From assembly GCF_000005505.3 (NCBI RefSeq), contig NC_016134.3, positions 26,611,584 to 26,675,583 on the forward strand: DNA of 64,000 nt, written 5' to 3'. Each line of letters opens with the position of its first letter. The first letter of the stretch is position 1. A program made the position numbers and the translations under genes. The notes under the pieces were generated by a model. That model was given only the letters and a program-made list of their open reading frames with translations. It ran no database searches and was not told the DNA's origin. Positions 12,085 to 24,100 of the stretch are shown here, piece by piece. This DNA is from Brachypodium distachyon. Taxonomy: Eukaryota > Streptophyta > Magnoliopsida > Poales > Poaceae.

Positions 12085-12900
12085 CTATACGAATACCCCA
12101 GGAGGCACCTTGCTGCGTTCCGCTGCCCACTTGGACAGTTCATCCGCGACAAAGTTGTCCTTGCGCTTCACGTGTTCAAACCGAAGTCCCTTGAACTTGG
12201 ACTCCAGCTTTCGCACTTCCTCCACGTACGCTGCCATCTGAGGGCAGTCGTAGTCCTTGTTCACCTGGTTTATCACGAGTAGAGAATCCCCGCAAACAAC
12301 CAGGCGCTTGATGTCGAGGGCGATTGCCGCGCGTAGCCCGGCTAGCAGCTCCTCATACTTTGTTGTATTGTTCGTGGAGTTCGCGGAGTCAAGCTGTGTC
12401 ACGAATTTGAGTTGATCTCCGGTGGGTGACTCGATCACCACTCCGACACCGGCACCCTGCAGACTGAAGGCGCCGTTGAAGTAATGACCTAGTACCCTTC
12501 ATCCAATTTGCCAGGAAAGCTTGCTTCCGGCTCTTCTTCCTCTATTTGCGTGGACGTCCACTGCGCGACAAAGTCGGTGAGAGCAGCGCTCTTGATGCTT
12601 TTGGTATTCGCGAAACGCAGCGTGAACTCCGCCAGCTCCATTCTCCAGGCAGAACCCCGACACCACCGTGATGCTGTGCGCCTGAAAGTAATGGCACAGC
12701 TTCCATGAAGCGAGCAGGATCCCAAGCAAAAGCTTCTAAACCTGCGGGTACCGTACCCGGGCATCGCACGGGGTGCTGCACTAGTGGCTTGCAGGGGGCA
12801 GCCTGAGTGGACTGCCCCTCGGCTCCTGGGGCAGAGGTGGTACCGGGGGTTCTCCCGGATCGCCGGGAGCCCCCTACCCCCCTGTCTCATCCCCCGGGAC
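12085..12900 (-). pseudogene. gypsy RNase H region, including the second (archaeal-type) RNase H
   Basis: The best-preserved frame (12441-12085, extendable upstream) reads a strand with VVIESPTGDQLKF, then TNNTTKYEELLAGLRAAIAL with the catalytic Glu, CGDSLLVINQVNKDY at the Asp position, and VKRKDNFVADELSKWA at the C-terminal His/Asp block. A second RNase H after the ordinary one is a mark of the Tat lineage. The ordinary RNase H next to RT (about 12489-12900) is badly frameshifted. Confidence 0.8.
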
Positions 12901-12927
12901 TTGTTCTTCTTGGTCTGTTGCTGCGAG

Positions 12928-13640
12928 TTAAAGCAGCAATGGCTCGCCCGGCTTGGGGGCGATGAGGATTGACGGCGACTTCAGGTACTGCTTCAAGTCC
13001 TGGAACGCCACTTCCGCCTCGGGGGTCCAGTTGATTGGGCCGTTCTTCTTCATTACCTTGAAGAAAGTCAGGCTTGCTTGCCCAACCTTGAGATGAAACA
13101 CCCGAGCGCCGCAATGCAACCGTTGAGCCGCTGGACGTCTCTGACCATGCAGTCCACGCCGAACGTGCGCTTCTCGGGGTTAAGCTTGAGCTTGATCCTG
13201 CGGAGGTTATCGAATGTCTCCTGCAGGTCACCGACGAGCAAGTCTCCGCGCCGCGACTTGATGACGATATCGTCCATGTAGGCTTCGATATTACGGCCTA
13301 GCTGGGGTCCCAGACACTCGCGCAAAGCGCGCTGAAATGTCGAGCCTGCGTTCTTCAGCCTGAAAGGCATGCATGTATAACAGTAGCAACCAACCGGGGT
13401 GATAAACGTTGTTTTCTCCTCATCTTCGACTGCCATCTTAATCTGATGGTATCTGGAGAAGGCATCCAAAAAGAACAAAGACTCACAACCTGTTGTGGAA
13501 TCTACTATTTGATCAATTCGGGGTACAGGGAAGGGTTCTTTAGGGCATGCTCGATTAAGATCAGTAAAATCTACACACATGTGTCATTTATTCCCAGCCT
13601 TAGGGACTACGACAGGATTTGCTAACCAAGTAGCGTACAA
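12928..13640 (-). pseudogene. gypsy reverse transcriptase (broken)
   Basis: The frame 13580-13068 contains CVDFTDLNRACPKEPFPVPR, then FLDAFSRYHQIKM (first Asp), TTFITPVGCYCYTCMPFRL, and the catalytic AYMDDIVIKS box near 13260. A thumb or connection region with LNPEKRTFGV follows. All catalytic aspartates are retained, but the frame is cut both upstream (a TGA just before the first Met) and downstream. Confidence 0.9.
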
Positions 13641-13771
13641 CACTTCCCTAATCGCTCAATTACCGGCAAACCTTCTGCTTGATAGGCCGTGCGTCTGGCC
13701 GCACTGCCAATCGATGCTCAATTACCTCCTTGGGGACTCCGGGAAGGTTTGACGGCTCCCAAGCGAACACG

Positions 13772-14508
13772 TCAGAATTCCCCTGGAGGGAGGCGATGAG
13801 GGCGCTTTCCTATTAGTCGCTGAGGCTCGCACCAATGGAAACAGTGCGCGCCTCGTTGCCGGCATGCAGGGGCACCTTCTTGACCTTGGCGCCCTCCTCC
13901 TTCAGCTCCATGCCCTTGCTGACGCGCGGGCTGGAGCTGGTGCTGCCCCCGGCATCCTGCCCGGGAGTGGATCCTCGCTCCCAGCAACGTCGTAGTCGCC
14001 GGAATCCGCTACCCGCGCACCAAGCAGCGTCCTTCATCACGCCATAGGTGCAATGAGTTGCCGCCATGAACTTGATTAGCGTCGGCCGACCAATAATCCC
14101 GTTGTACGGCAACGGGGTGTGAGCCACTTCGAAGACAACATGCTCAGTCCTAAACGCTTCCCGGGATCCGAAAGTCACCGGGAGCGTGATTCGCCCCATG
14201 GGCTGCACCACTCCGGGGTTGATCCCTCGGAACGGGTCGGTGGGCTTCATCTACTCCAGAGGCAGCTGAAGCTTTTCCACCAACTTGGCAGACAGGAGGT
14301 TAAGGCTCGCCCCGTTGTCCACCAGAACCTTGGTCACCATCACGTAGTTTATGATCGGCGACACTACGAGGGGAAGTACCCCTGATCCCAAGGGACGAAT
14401 CGGTTGATCGTCCAAATTGAAGGTGGTCGGCACGTGCGACCACCTCAACGGCTGTTGCGCCTCCACGCTGGGGAGGAGGGCGCAGACCTCACGAGTGAGC
14501 CGCTTCAC
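13772..14508 (-). pseudogene. gypsy aspartic protease region
   Basis: The frame 14508-14251 reads VTKVLVDNGASLNLLSAKLV. The protease signature is VDNGAS rather than the commoner D-T/S-G; such variants are usual in plant gypsy elements of this group. The following frame (14250-13813) continues with VTFGSREAFRTEHVVFEV and YNGIIGRPTLIKFMA, the second half of the protease fold (the IIGR-like flap region). A stop separates the two frames. Confidence 0.82.
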
Positions 14509-16400
14509 AGCGGCGTGAGACGTGACAGCGTATGCTCCCCCGTGGATGCAGCCGACGTCGCGGAGCTCGTCGGCGTCGTCGCTGCAGTCGTCCTCGGTCT
14601 GTTCGGCACGAGGCTTGTCGCGTCCCCGGGGAGGCCAGTCCTAGCCGCGGCGGGCTTGACCGCGACCCCCCGCGGGATCTCCCTTGTCGCTGCCGCTGGC
14701 CGCGCCTCGGCCCGCTCCGTTGCGAGGGTTGTTTGGGCAGTCTCGGGATAGGTGCCCGATATCCCCACAGTTGAAGCAGGCCCCGGCAGCACGGCGTTCC
14801 TCGTGGCGCTGCTCGCGCTTCTCCTTGATGGTCTGGAGAGTGCGGCAGGCCTATGCGTCCTGGGTGACGTTGGTGTGGATGGGGCAGCGTGTGGCCACCG
14901 CCGGCTTGATACCCGATGCTCCCGCCGACGCCGCCTTCTTGGTGAGCCTCTGGGGAGCCCCCGGTTCCGCGGCAAGCACTTGCTTTCAGCCGCGTTTCCG
15001 AGAGCCCTTCTTCCCGGAGCCCTCGGGTGGGTGTGCCGCCGCTTTGGCGGCAAACTCAGGCGCTAGGCGCTCTTCCTCGGCCATCGCGCACTTGTGCGTG
15101 ACAGCGTAGAGATCCCTGGTAGTCCGAATCCAGTGCGTTTTCAGCTTCTCATGCATCTTTGAGTCACGGACGTTGATGGCGTACGTGTTGATGATGGCGG
15201 CAACTTCCGCCTCTGGGATGGAGTAGGAGATGTTGGAGAACCTGTTGGTGAAGTTCTGCATCGTCTCCCCCGGTTTCTGCACCATCGTGTGCAACTCCTC
15301 CATGGTTCCCGGGCACTTGTAGCCACCCTGGAATGAGTTCACAAACTGCTCGCGCAGGTCATCCCAGGAGGCAATGGACCCGGCGGGCAGGTTGAGCAAC
15401 CAGGTCCTCGCTGATCCTTTCAGGACCATCGGAAACCAGTTGGCCCTGACCTTGTCGTCAACACCGATAGCATGCATGCCCAACGTGTAGGTTAGGAGGA
15501 AGTCCTTGGGGTTCACAGTCCCGTTGTACTTCCGGAACGATGGAGCTCGGAACTTGCGGGGCCATGTCACCCAGCGCAGCTTGCGGGAGAACATGACACA
15601 GCCGTCATCGGCGCCCATGGGAGCGTCTTCCTGCTCCTCTGGACGCAGACGCTCTATCTCGTGCCGGCGCCGGCACTGCAAGTGCTGGCGGAGATCTTCT
15701 TGCTGGGGGGCGTTCAGGATGCCTCACGCGTCACCTAGCGTGATGGTCGGTGACGAGTCCGAGTAGTTCTCAAGATCCTCGTCGTCTTGTCCTCCCGGGC
15801 GTGGAGGATGCTCTCCATGTCCTGAGGTGCAGGGTGCGTCTTTGCGCCCTGGGTTCTGTCCCCGGCCTGAACCGGCCGGGCCGCCCTCACCTTGCGGCTG
15901 TTGGGCAGTGAGCGCGAGGAGCGCGTCCAACTCCGCCCTCCACATGTCGTGTGCCGGCGTGCCTTGGGGCGGCTCGTAGCGCACCATGCAACGCGCGGCA
16001 ATGGTAGCTTCTGCCGGGGTCTAGCCGGGAAGCTGCCGGTTCTCAGATCTGTTGCAGTCCGCATGGTCGCCCGGTGGCCTCGGGCGAGAGGGCCGAGATC
16101 CCACTGGCGTTGAACGCGACGCGCTGCGGTCATGACGCAGTTGTGGCTGCGCGTCCTCAGCCCGCGAGTGAACTCGCTGGCTGGCACGTGCGATGTTGAG
16201 GTCGCCCGTGCTAGGCGCCACAGGCCCCCTCGGACGGTTGTCCATCGACGCCTGAGGAGGTGGCGGTGGTAGCTGCGGTTGTTGACGTTGAGGGGACCCT
16301 TGGTCCCCTTGACCTTGTGACACGTGCGCATGGCCAGCGTGTCGCGCAAGTCGACCCAGGGCTCGTTTGCCTTCTTGGGCGGCATGGCGAGCTGACGTAG
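14509..16400 (-). pseudogene. gypsy Gag (capsid and zinc knuckle, frameshifted)
   Basis: The frame 15681-14986 holds the retrotransposon gag core: KYNGTVNPKDFLLTYTLGMH near 15520, RTWLLNLPAGSIASWDDL near 15400 and MVQKPGETMQNFTNRFSNI near 15270. A CX2CX4HX4C knuckle (CFNCGDIGHLSRDC) is readable near 14785-14745 in another frame, showing a frameshift between capsid and nucleocapsid. The upstream part (to about 16400, possible start MPPKKANEPW) is Arg/Pro-rich and poorly preserved. Confidence 0.85.
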
Positions 16401-16480
16401 ACGATGCCGTTGGTGAAGAAGTCGATGACGCCGGCAGTCACCCGAAGTTCTCTGCACGCCCCCCTACCTGGCGCGCCAGA

Positions 16481-17260
16481 TGTCGGAGCACGGGTCTTCG
16501 GCACCGGGGATGCGGGGCACGCCCTTGTTGTTCGGTGAGGGGCGAGGCGAGCGCTCCGGCGATCGCCGGCGTGACGTAAGACATGAAGTGTAGACAGTCG
16601 GATTTACCCAGGTTCGGGCCACCCGAAGGTGCAACACCCTACGTCCTGCTTTGAGTTGTATTCACGAATTTGTGTGTTCTTACAGATTGCCCGGGGGGGT
16701 TCACCGGGGGCTACTTGTTCTTCTAAGGGATTCTGCTACAAATGGATGCAATACTATTTGTTACTGGCTAGGGTTCGAACCCTTTGACCGATGGCATTGG
16801 TCCTCCTTTTATAGACAAGGGAATACCACATGTGCCAATGCATGCAGCGCGACACGTTAACTACATGCGTGTCATTGCCACAAAACTTACTCTACTGTAG
16901 ATCCACGCTGGGCTTCATACAGCGCCTAGGCCACCGTGCATTGTAAATAAAATCTTTCTTAGGCTAGCCGCTCTAGACTTGTTGGGCAAGATTAGCCCTG
17001 CTGATGTGACTCTTGTCGGTGCATTAAATGCACCGCGTTCGTTGTCTCATCTTGTCTCCACTGTTCAGTCGGCCCCACCTGCAACCCCCAAAGCTCAAGT
17101 ACCCGTGAGGTGCCTCGGTACCGTTGCCCGACAAGTTGCGGGGGACCGAGCTGGTAGCTTCCCGGGTTCACCCCTCCCGGGGAGCCGGCCTAGCGGGGTC
17201 TTGTTAGTTGAGACCCACGCGTCCCGTACCAGTGGGGCCCCGTGGGACATTGGTGCGACA
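16481..17260 (-). repeat. 5' LTR of the Tat gypsy element
   Basis: This is the 780-bp partner of 4838-5573. Its TATA box is at 16805-16814 (- strand). Just inside (16463-16480, - strand) the sequence TCTGGCGCGCCAGGTAGG fits the primer-binding-site position. It carries 45 bp (17211-17255) absent from the other LTR, between GTTAGTTG and the terminal CGACA. Confidence 0.9.
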
Positions 17261-17265
17261 AATGA

Positions 17266-19290
17266 TATGTTTATTGTATCTTACCCTTTCCCTGAGCATG
17301 CAGGTCATAACCATGGAGAAGGCCACGACCATGACGCAGGTGGCGGAGATCCACCAGGAACGCCGCCGGGCGCGGCGCTACACCGGTGTTCAGCTTCATT
17401 AGAGCACCGGCCTCATCCTCTGCCGCGGCAGGAACAGCGGCAGGAATCTCTACCGCGGCAGGATCCGCTACAGAAAATTCTGCCGCGGCAGAAACCGCGG
17501 CAGGAAGATCTGCGTCTGCCACGACGCAAGAGACGGCAGAAGTTTCTGCCACAGCAGAAGATCCATCTGCCACGGCAGGACCGAGTGAAGGGGAGGATGC
17601 AGCAGCCGGTGGAGACGCTGAAACTTCTACCGCGGCAGCAACCTCTCAAAGGGCATCGACGATGGTACGATCGCCGGTGCAGACTCGGTCGCGGACTCGA
17701 CGACCGATGCCCGAACAACTTCGACCTCTATAGGAGTTGTACCCTTGTCCAAAGAAGATGATCCGCAAGACGAAGACGGTCAAGATGAAGCGCACAGCGA
17801 AGGAAAGGTGCTTGTTAAGTACCGAAGAACCAACCTCGTTTGAAGAAGCTAGCGAGGAAGAAAGTTGGAGCAAGACTATGGAGGAGGAGATGGGGTCAAT
17901 CCAAGATAACAAGACATGGAGCTTGGTTGATCTCCCCGCCGGGCATAAACCCATAGGCCTCAAGTGGGTATTCAAAGATAAGAAAGACTCCAATGGCAAT
18001 GTGGTAAAGCACAAAGCACGCTTGGTAGCAAATGGCAATGTGCAGCAACAAGGATGGAATCGGTACAGTTGTTGATTGCTTTGGCCGCTCAAGAATCCTG
18101 GAAGCTGCATCATATGGATGTGAAATCAGCGTTCTTGAACGGTGACCTACAAGAAGAAGTATATGTACAACAACCTCCAGGTTTCGTCGAAGGGCGAGCG
18201 GACCATAAGGTGTTGTGACTGCACAACGCATTGTACGGGCTACGGCAAGCACCGAGGGCATGGAACACCAAGCTGGACGCTACACTGGTGTCCCTCGGAT
18301 TTGAGAAGAGTCCATTGGAGCATGCTATGTACAAACAAGGTGATGGGAAGGAACGGCTCCTAGTTGGAGTATATGTTGATGATCTATTGATCACGGGTGC
18401 GGATGAGAGGGAGATTGCAAGATTCAAGAAGCAGATGCTAGATCTTTTCAAGATGAGTGACCTTGGTTTGTTGAGCTACTACCTCGGGATAGAAGTATGT
18501 CAACGAGGAGACTCAATAACTTTGTGTCAAGAAGCTTATGCAAGGAAAATCCTTGAGAAGTGCGGCATGGAAGAGTGCAATGCTACCTCAGCACTGATGG
18601 AAGCAAGGCATAAATTTAGCAAACACAGCGAATCAGATCCTATTGATAGTACCGAATATAGAAGTATTGAGGGAAGTCTGAGATACTTGGTGAATACAAG
18701 GCCTGATTTGGCATACTCGGTTGGGATCGTTAGTCGATTCATGGAGAACCCCACAACGGAACATTTGCAGCGGTGAAGATGATTTTGCGGTACATCAAAG
18801 GAACCCTGAATTATGGGTGTGTTTACTCAAAGAAGAAAGAGGAGAAGACACAGCTAGCCGGGTACAGTGACAGTGATATGGCCGGCGACGTTGATGACCG
18901 TACAAGTACTTCGGGCATGGCATTTTTCCTTGGTGGAAATATTGTGAGCTGGATGTCACAGAAGCAGAAGGTTGTGGCGTTATCCTCGTATGAAGTTGAA
19001 TACATTACAAAAGTTACCGCAGCATGCCAAGAGTGTGGCTAGAGCGATTGCTTGCTGATCTACTAAACCGAGAACCAGAAAAGTTTGAGTTGAAGATCGA
19101 CAACAAGTCCACTATATCTCTGTGTAAGAATCCGGTGTTTCATGATAGAAGTAAACATATCGACATCCGCTTTCATTACATACGAGGATGCATGGAAGAA
19201 GGCAAGCTTGATGTCGATTATATAAGCACAGATGAACAGCTGGCCGACATATTGACGAAGTCTCTTGGAAGGGTGAAGTTTCAGGAATGA
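17266..19290 (+). pseudogene. copia polyprotein, RT and RNase H half (broken)
   Basis: After the integrase-RT linker (MFIVSYPFPEHAGHNHGEG at the gypsy junction, then an Ala/Ser/Thr-rich stretch), the RT begins near 17830: TWSLVDLPAGHKPIGLKWVF, then KARLVANG. After frame changes it reads LHHMDVKSAFLNGDLQEEVY and ALYGLRQAPRAW, with the catalytic YVDDLLITG near 18370. RNase H follows with YSDSDMAGDVDDRTSTSG and ADILTKSLGRVKFQE, ending at 19290 with TGA. Stops or shifts at about 17731, 18073, 18216, 18774 and 19040 break it. Compared with the front half, the RT-RH half is well preserved. Confidence 0.92.
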
Positions 19291-19337
19291 GGAAGAAGAT
19301 CGGTGTTCATGCTGTCAAGTAATTTTTCGTTTTGATC

Positions 19338-19680
19338 TTAGGGGGAGAATGTAAGCTTAAGACCAAATTGAATCCGTTTCTGGTTAGAAGTCAAGTCCGT
19401 TTAGGTGTAGGTCTCGTATTCCGTGTTTTAGTCTAATTGCATCTTGCGGTATATATATGCATGTATACGGTACCTTGGAAGTTAATCCTAAAAAAAAAAC
19501 AGAGAAAGTCAAGGCTCCACACGAGCCTTTGACTATCCACCAAACCAATCGATTTTTCCCTGCGTGTGACTTGTCGTGAGTACTAGTACTAGCTAATCAA
19601 TCAGCTTGGGTGTTTTATACTTGTGCATCTCGCCGGAATACTTGCGATTGATCGGCTTGCGATCGTGGGCTGAACCAACA
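19338..19680 (+). repeat. copia polypurine tract and 3' LTR
   Basis: TTAGGGGGAGAA (about 19338-19349) is a typical copia polypurine tract. It is followed by TGTAAGCTTAAG, taken as the LTR start (19350). TATATATGCATG near 19451 is the likely LTR TATA. The LTR end is placed at CCAACA (19680) by convention; the 5' LTR and target duplication lie outside the window, so this end is tentative. Confidence 0.65.
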
Positions 19681-21150
19681 CTTAGGTTAGTTCCCTAAAA
19701 CTGTACAATTTGGTAGGTCGCCTAGAATCCCCTTTGATAGTTTTCAGCAGCCGACTGATTGCTAATTGTTAAAGTTGGAAACTCTTCTTTCAACAGTTTG
19801 TTCCATGTCTACAGCATGTATGTCAGCCCTTGCGGGAATTTTGTCTTCGGCAAAATTCTTCGTTGAGGTTGTCATTTTGGGGATTGATAAAACTTTGCCA
19901 AATCATTCGGTTGAGAGAGTGCAAGCACTTCTCCCTGATATCTATATTATTTCGTGTGCGCAATTTGTATTATGATATAAATGGATTTCAGGCCTTTATC
20001 TCTCCAATAAGTTGGTGCACATAGAAATTAATCCCATGGAATTGTATGATTTTGTTTAGTGAGTTTTTTTTATTTTAGATAAGAGGCTTTACGCTCTGTT
20101 CCGTTTTATCCGAAAAGAAACAACATCGTTAGCATTTAGTGAGTTTGCTCTTGAAATATTAGTGTCTGATTTTTACGTCCACGCATATTCTCGCATGGTG
20201 GATTTTTCTTTCTTTTTCTCAATACATTGCATTGTTTATCTTTGCAGACATTCAAATTTCATTATCAACAACAACTGTTGCTACGGATTTCCGAAGCAAA
20301 ACACGGGGAGTCATCTAGTATCTACTTGTTATTGGGTATTCCCTCTGTTTCTAAATTCTTATCATGATTTTAGTTTATATTTTTACATTTGAACTAAAAC
20401 AGCGGCACGAATTAGAAACGGAGTGAGTAATGGAAAATATTATCGTACCATGTATGGTTGCTATGTTGCTCCTTGACAAGAGACCTCTTCAGATTGATCA
20501 AAATCGTGTGTCAGTAATTCCCGTGCGGCCATGCTTGCTTCCAAGTCCAACATAGCATATGTCAGCTGCCCAATTAATAACTTACACAATGCGCTGACCC
20601 AGGCCCAACCAGATCGAGGAGAGGCGATGGTGGCCCGGCCAGGAACGACGGGCCCTTCGTGGGTCGTGGCTACGTCATGGCAACTGGGCTCGGCCTTGTA
20701 AAATGAGTTCTATATATATGGTTGTTTCGCTCAAAAAAAAGAAAAACAGCTGCGGTTGTTAACAGAAAGGGTGGCGAAAGAGTAGGCGGCTCTGCCGCGA
20801 GTTAGAGGTCCCCCGGTTCCTCGATCTCGACTGATCACAGTTCCCATGTTTGAGCGCGGGTTTCTGGGCTGGCGTCCACTCGCTTTGGTCGCAATCAGCA
20901 CCAGGAGTTTTGAGCAAGACTTGGAGCTGTGACGACCATCAATTTGCCACACGATTTCATCCTCTGACTTATTTCTGATGGTATTTTGGGATTCTGCTTG
21001 CTCACAACTCACAGTCATATGCATGTTGGGCACAAAAGTGGGTGCATTTTCCTATCACGGCCACCAGATCACCCTGCAGGGCTGTTATGTTTGCCGGATC
21101 ACTCTGCTTGCAGTGTGGTGGCGATTCAAGAGAAACAGCAGCCCCTCCAC
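19681..21150. other. Old intergenic sequence with degenerate element remains
   Basis: No intact gene is seen. A Stowaway-like MITE lies at 20339-20427. A retroposon-like 3' end, TTGTTTCGCTC followed by an A-run, lies at about 20728-20745. On the - strand around 20930-20970 the words DEIVWQIDGRHSSKSC resemble the linker before the zf-RVT domain of grass L1 elements. This is too short and broken to call firmly. Confidence 0.4.
20339..20427. mobile_element. Stowaway-like MITE
   Basis: Terminal inverted repeats TTCCCTCTGTTTCTAAATTC and its mirrored end (GAATTAGAAACGGAGTGAG) enclose a short AT-rich centre. TA flanks both sides (20337-20338 and 20428-20429), as expected for Tc1/mariner-derived MITEs. 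Confidence 0.75.
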
Positions 21151-24100
21151 AATAATTATTTTAGAGCTAAGATTTTGGTGGGAGCAACCATGTTTTGTTA
21201 ATCAATTTGTGAAGCGATCCTCCCCTTACTAGGGTTCGATCTCTGTGCTTACAGTGCTAGTCTCTGAATCGACTCGGTAGCACACACAGTTTCAATATGT
21301 AATATCAAGATACAGAGGTCAAAAGTATATTACATCGCATTGATCCCGAACCTTACATATTGCATAACCTCGTGGGTTAGCTTAGAAGAAAATAAAATCT
21401 TGTAGCGGAAAGCAGTAGATGCAGGAGTCCCATAACAACTCCACGGTCGAAATATGTTGGAATGTAAACTCGTAACCCTAACAATTCGTACCTCACTCTT
21501 CACCTGGTTAACCTGCAACATTTAAACGTTGCAGCCGCTAGAGGGGGTCAATACATTGAATGTATTGGCAAGTTCACAAAAGGGTTATAACAGATCCTGT
21601 CAAGTATATGCAGTATTTGGCAAGGTGGGGTTTGGCTAATTGCATAAAAACATCAATATATCATTTTATTAAATAGTTTTATCACTATTGGACACGGAGT
21701 AGAAACACCCATGCTTCTACTAACCTATAGCACATTGAGTAGATACATCAAGTGCCCCTACCCTGTTCAAACCATTCATTTTATTTAAGAAATTGGAATG
21801 AGTGAGACCTTCTTTACAACCCCCATATCTAGTTGCTCATCATTGTCCGTAACCGGGGACATGGCTAAGTACTTAGTTTGACACTCTCGAAAGGTTGTAC
21901 ACTTTTCCCACAGAAATCGACGTGTTAATCCCTTGCTGTCCTCAGGGTAGAGTAGCAACGGCATCGATTACAGGAATTTTCAGACCATAATCACTCAGAC
22001 CACCTGAGGGACCTACGTTCCCACCTACACGGCTATATCAGCACAATCCCTCGGATCCAGGATCATATGTGTTACACCCATCCTGGCAGATCCCATATGA
22101 CCATGTGATTGTACTGGAAGCTACTAAATAGGAAAACTAGTCCAGTCTCTGATACCCCAGGTGGCATTCCACATTTGCGACGCAAGCGCTCCCCGAATCC
22201 ACGAAACAGACGTCCATGGACGATCCATCTCCGAATCCACGGAGACTCGACTCAGAGGGACCCATAGAAATGGACCAAACATCGCATAACATCTCAAAGT
22301 CTCAAAGCCGTCCACCCAGGATGATTCGTTGGGGTTGTTTTGCCAAGTATCCAAAATTACTCCTCAATGTCAATGATAACATATTGTAATAATACCACTC
22401 TCGAATACTAACATAGCATAGCATTTGACTACCTACGTTGGCGATTGGTGGTAAGGGCATGGCAGGTGTATCCTATACTACTAGGAGATTCATAGCTAGC
22501 ATAGGTACCATAATATTTCTAACAATGCAACTAATAAAACATCTAGTGCATAGTAAAATAATAGGTGGAATGATCAAAATGAACTTGCCTTTCTCACGGT
22601 AGTTTGAGTTCAAACACTCGTCACAGTCACAAGGTTCGGTCTCCGAGAAAACTATACGAGACAAACAAAAATACACATGCATAAACACACAATTCACATC
22701 ACGACAAAATAAGATATGCTATGATGTGATGCTTAACATGTAACATGATTTGGTTTATTTTATTTGGGTGATCAACTGGTTCTAAGCATTGATAATTAAA
22801 ATTAACGCATTAGGTCTAAAAAAAAAATCAAAAACTAGGGATTAAAACCCTATATTAAAGTTTTATTGGCATCAGCCGAATAATTCAATTCAAAATATTT
22901 ATTTCTCTGTCACCATGGACAGAGGATAATAAAAAAAAAATTTGAGCACTGGTTTCATTTAAAAAGGACCTCTAGATAATTAGTTATGATTTAAATGGCA
23001 TAAAACCCTATCCTGTAATTGGAATGTGATTTAAATATTCAAATTTGAAATTGGACAGTGCCAAAAGATTCTACATTTCCTAAGGATTCCAAAAAGGTGT
23101 GGATCATTAAATTTGGCCAAACAGATTAAAAGATATGATCATTTGAAGTTACAGGGGCTTTTCTGCAAAAGTGCCATTTCTAATTATTCCGGGATTAAAA
23201 TTTTATTCTCGTTTTATTTAGGCAGTGACACGTGGAGGCTCCTGATTGGTTGATACCGGTTCGGTTAAGTGAATAAAAAATAGATCTAATCTCAGCCGTT
23301 GGAGATGGATGGACGGTCGGGATCAAAGATGGAGCTCACCGGGGGGCGCTAGGGTTCCGGCGACGGCTCCGGTGGCGGCGCGGCACGGGCGGGGCGGCGC
23401 GGGGGTCTCCGGTGACGTGGACGCGACGGGAGAGCGCGGGGAGGTGCGGCGCGGCACGGCGAAGGCAAGGACGGGCTCGGCGCGGCTTGGGGAGGTTGGA
23501 TGCCCCACCTAGGACGACAACGGCGACGGCGGCGCGAGCACGGGCTCCGGCGAGCGGCGGCGCAGTGCGTCCAGCGAGAAATCGCGGCGGTTTGGCGGCG
23601 CAATTAGCAGGGGGAAAAGGGCAAAAAGAACGGGGCTGCGTCGCGCTTTATAGCGGGGTGCTTGGAAAGTGGAGAGGGGCGCGGAGTCAGCGGCGCGGAT
23701 GGTGGCGACGCGCGGGGGCCGGCGCGATTTGGGCGCCTGCCTGTTGGGGAAGAAGCCCCCCTGACGGGTGGGTCCCGCCTGTGGGTCGCAGGGGCGGGCT
23801 CGGGCGCGGCTGCTTGGCGGCGGCGCGCGCGGGAAGTGGGCCGGTTCGGCCCAAAACGGTTAGCCTTTTCTTTTTCTATTTTTCTTATTTCCTTGATATC
23901 TTTTGATTTTGAACTCCTAATTGGTCCAAACAAATTCCCGAAAATTTGTAAAATCATGTCTTATCATGATTCAACTTTTGGGAGTGGTTTCCCCTCAAAA
24001 TAAAATATATAAAAATACATTTGCCCTATAAATGCCTTTAGGGCTATATAACTATTTAAATAAAATAGTTTTTCCGCTCCAAAAATTATTCAAAAATTAT

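Larger units (their letters stand above)
4838..17260 (-). mobile_element. Ty3/gypsy retrotransposon, Tat (RIRE2-like) lineage, with antisense extra gene
   Basis: Two similar LTRs (4838-5573 and 16481-17260) flank an internal region whose gag-pol runs on the - strand in the order Gag-PR-RT-RH-INT, typical of Ty3/gypsy. The 5' LTR is the right-hand one. The target duplication is GATGA at 4833-4837 versus AATGA at 17261-17265, with one mismatch. Beyond integrase, before the 3' LTR, lies a ~3.4-kb region coding on the opposite strand. Extra antisense ORFs at this place are known for Tat-lineage elements. The polyprotein is broken by many stops, so the copy is inactive. It sits inside the copia element. 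Confidence 0.92.
3165..19680 (+). mobile_element. Ty1/copia retrotransposon, 5' end outside window, interrupted by two insertions
   Basis: Gag zinc knuckle, protease and integrase segments occupy 3165-4837. Reverse transcriptase and RNase H occupy 17266-19290, followed by a polypurine tract and a 3' LTR. The domain order Gag-PR-INT-RT-RH is that of Ty1/copia. The gap is a 12.4-kb gypsy element. Removing it joins the reading frame cleanly, so the two halves are one insertion. LTR copy A1 interrupts the gag side. The many stop codons and frameshifts show it is dead. Confidence 0.92.

Noticed and set aside
4838..17260. Two separate elements (one per strand) instead of one
   Set aside because: A single LTR pair, a primer site and polypurine tract, and a target duplication enclose both strands' genes. 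An antisense ORF is a known Tat-lineage trait.
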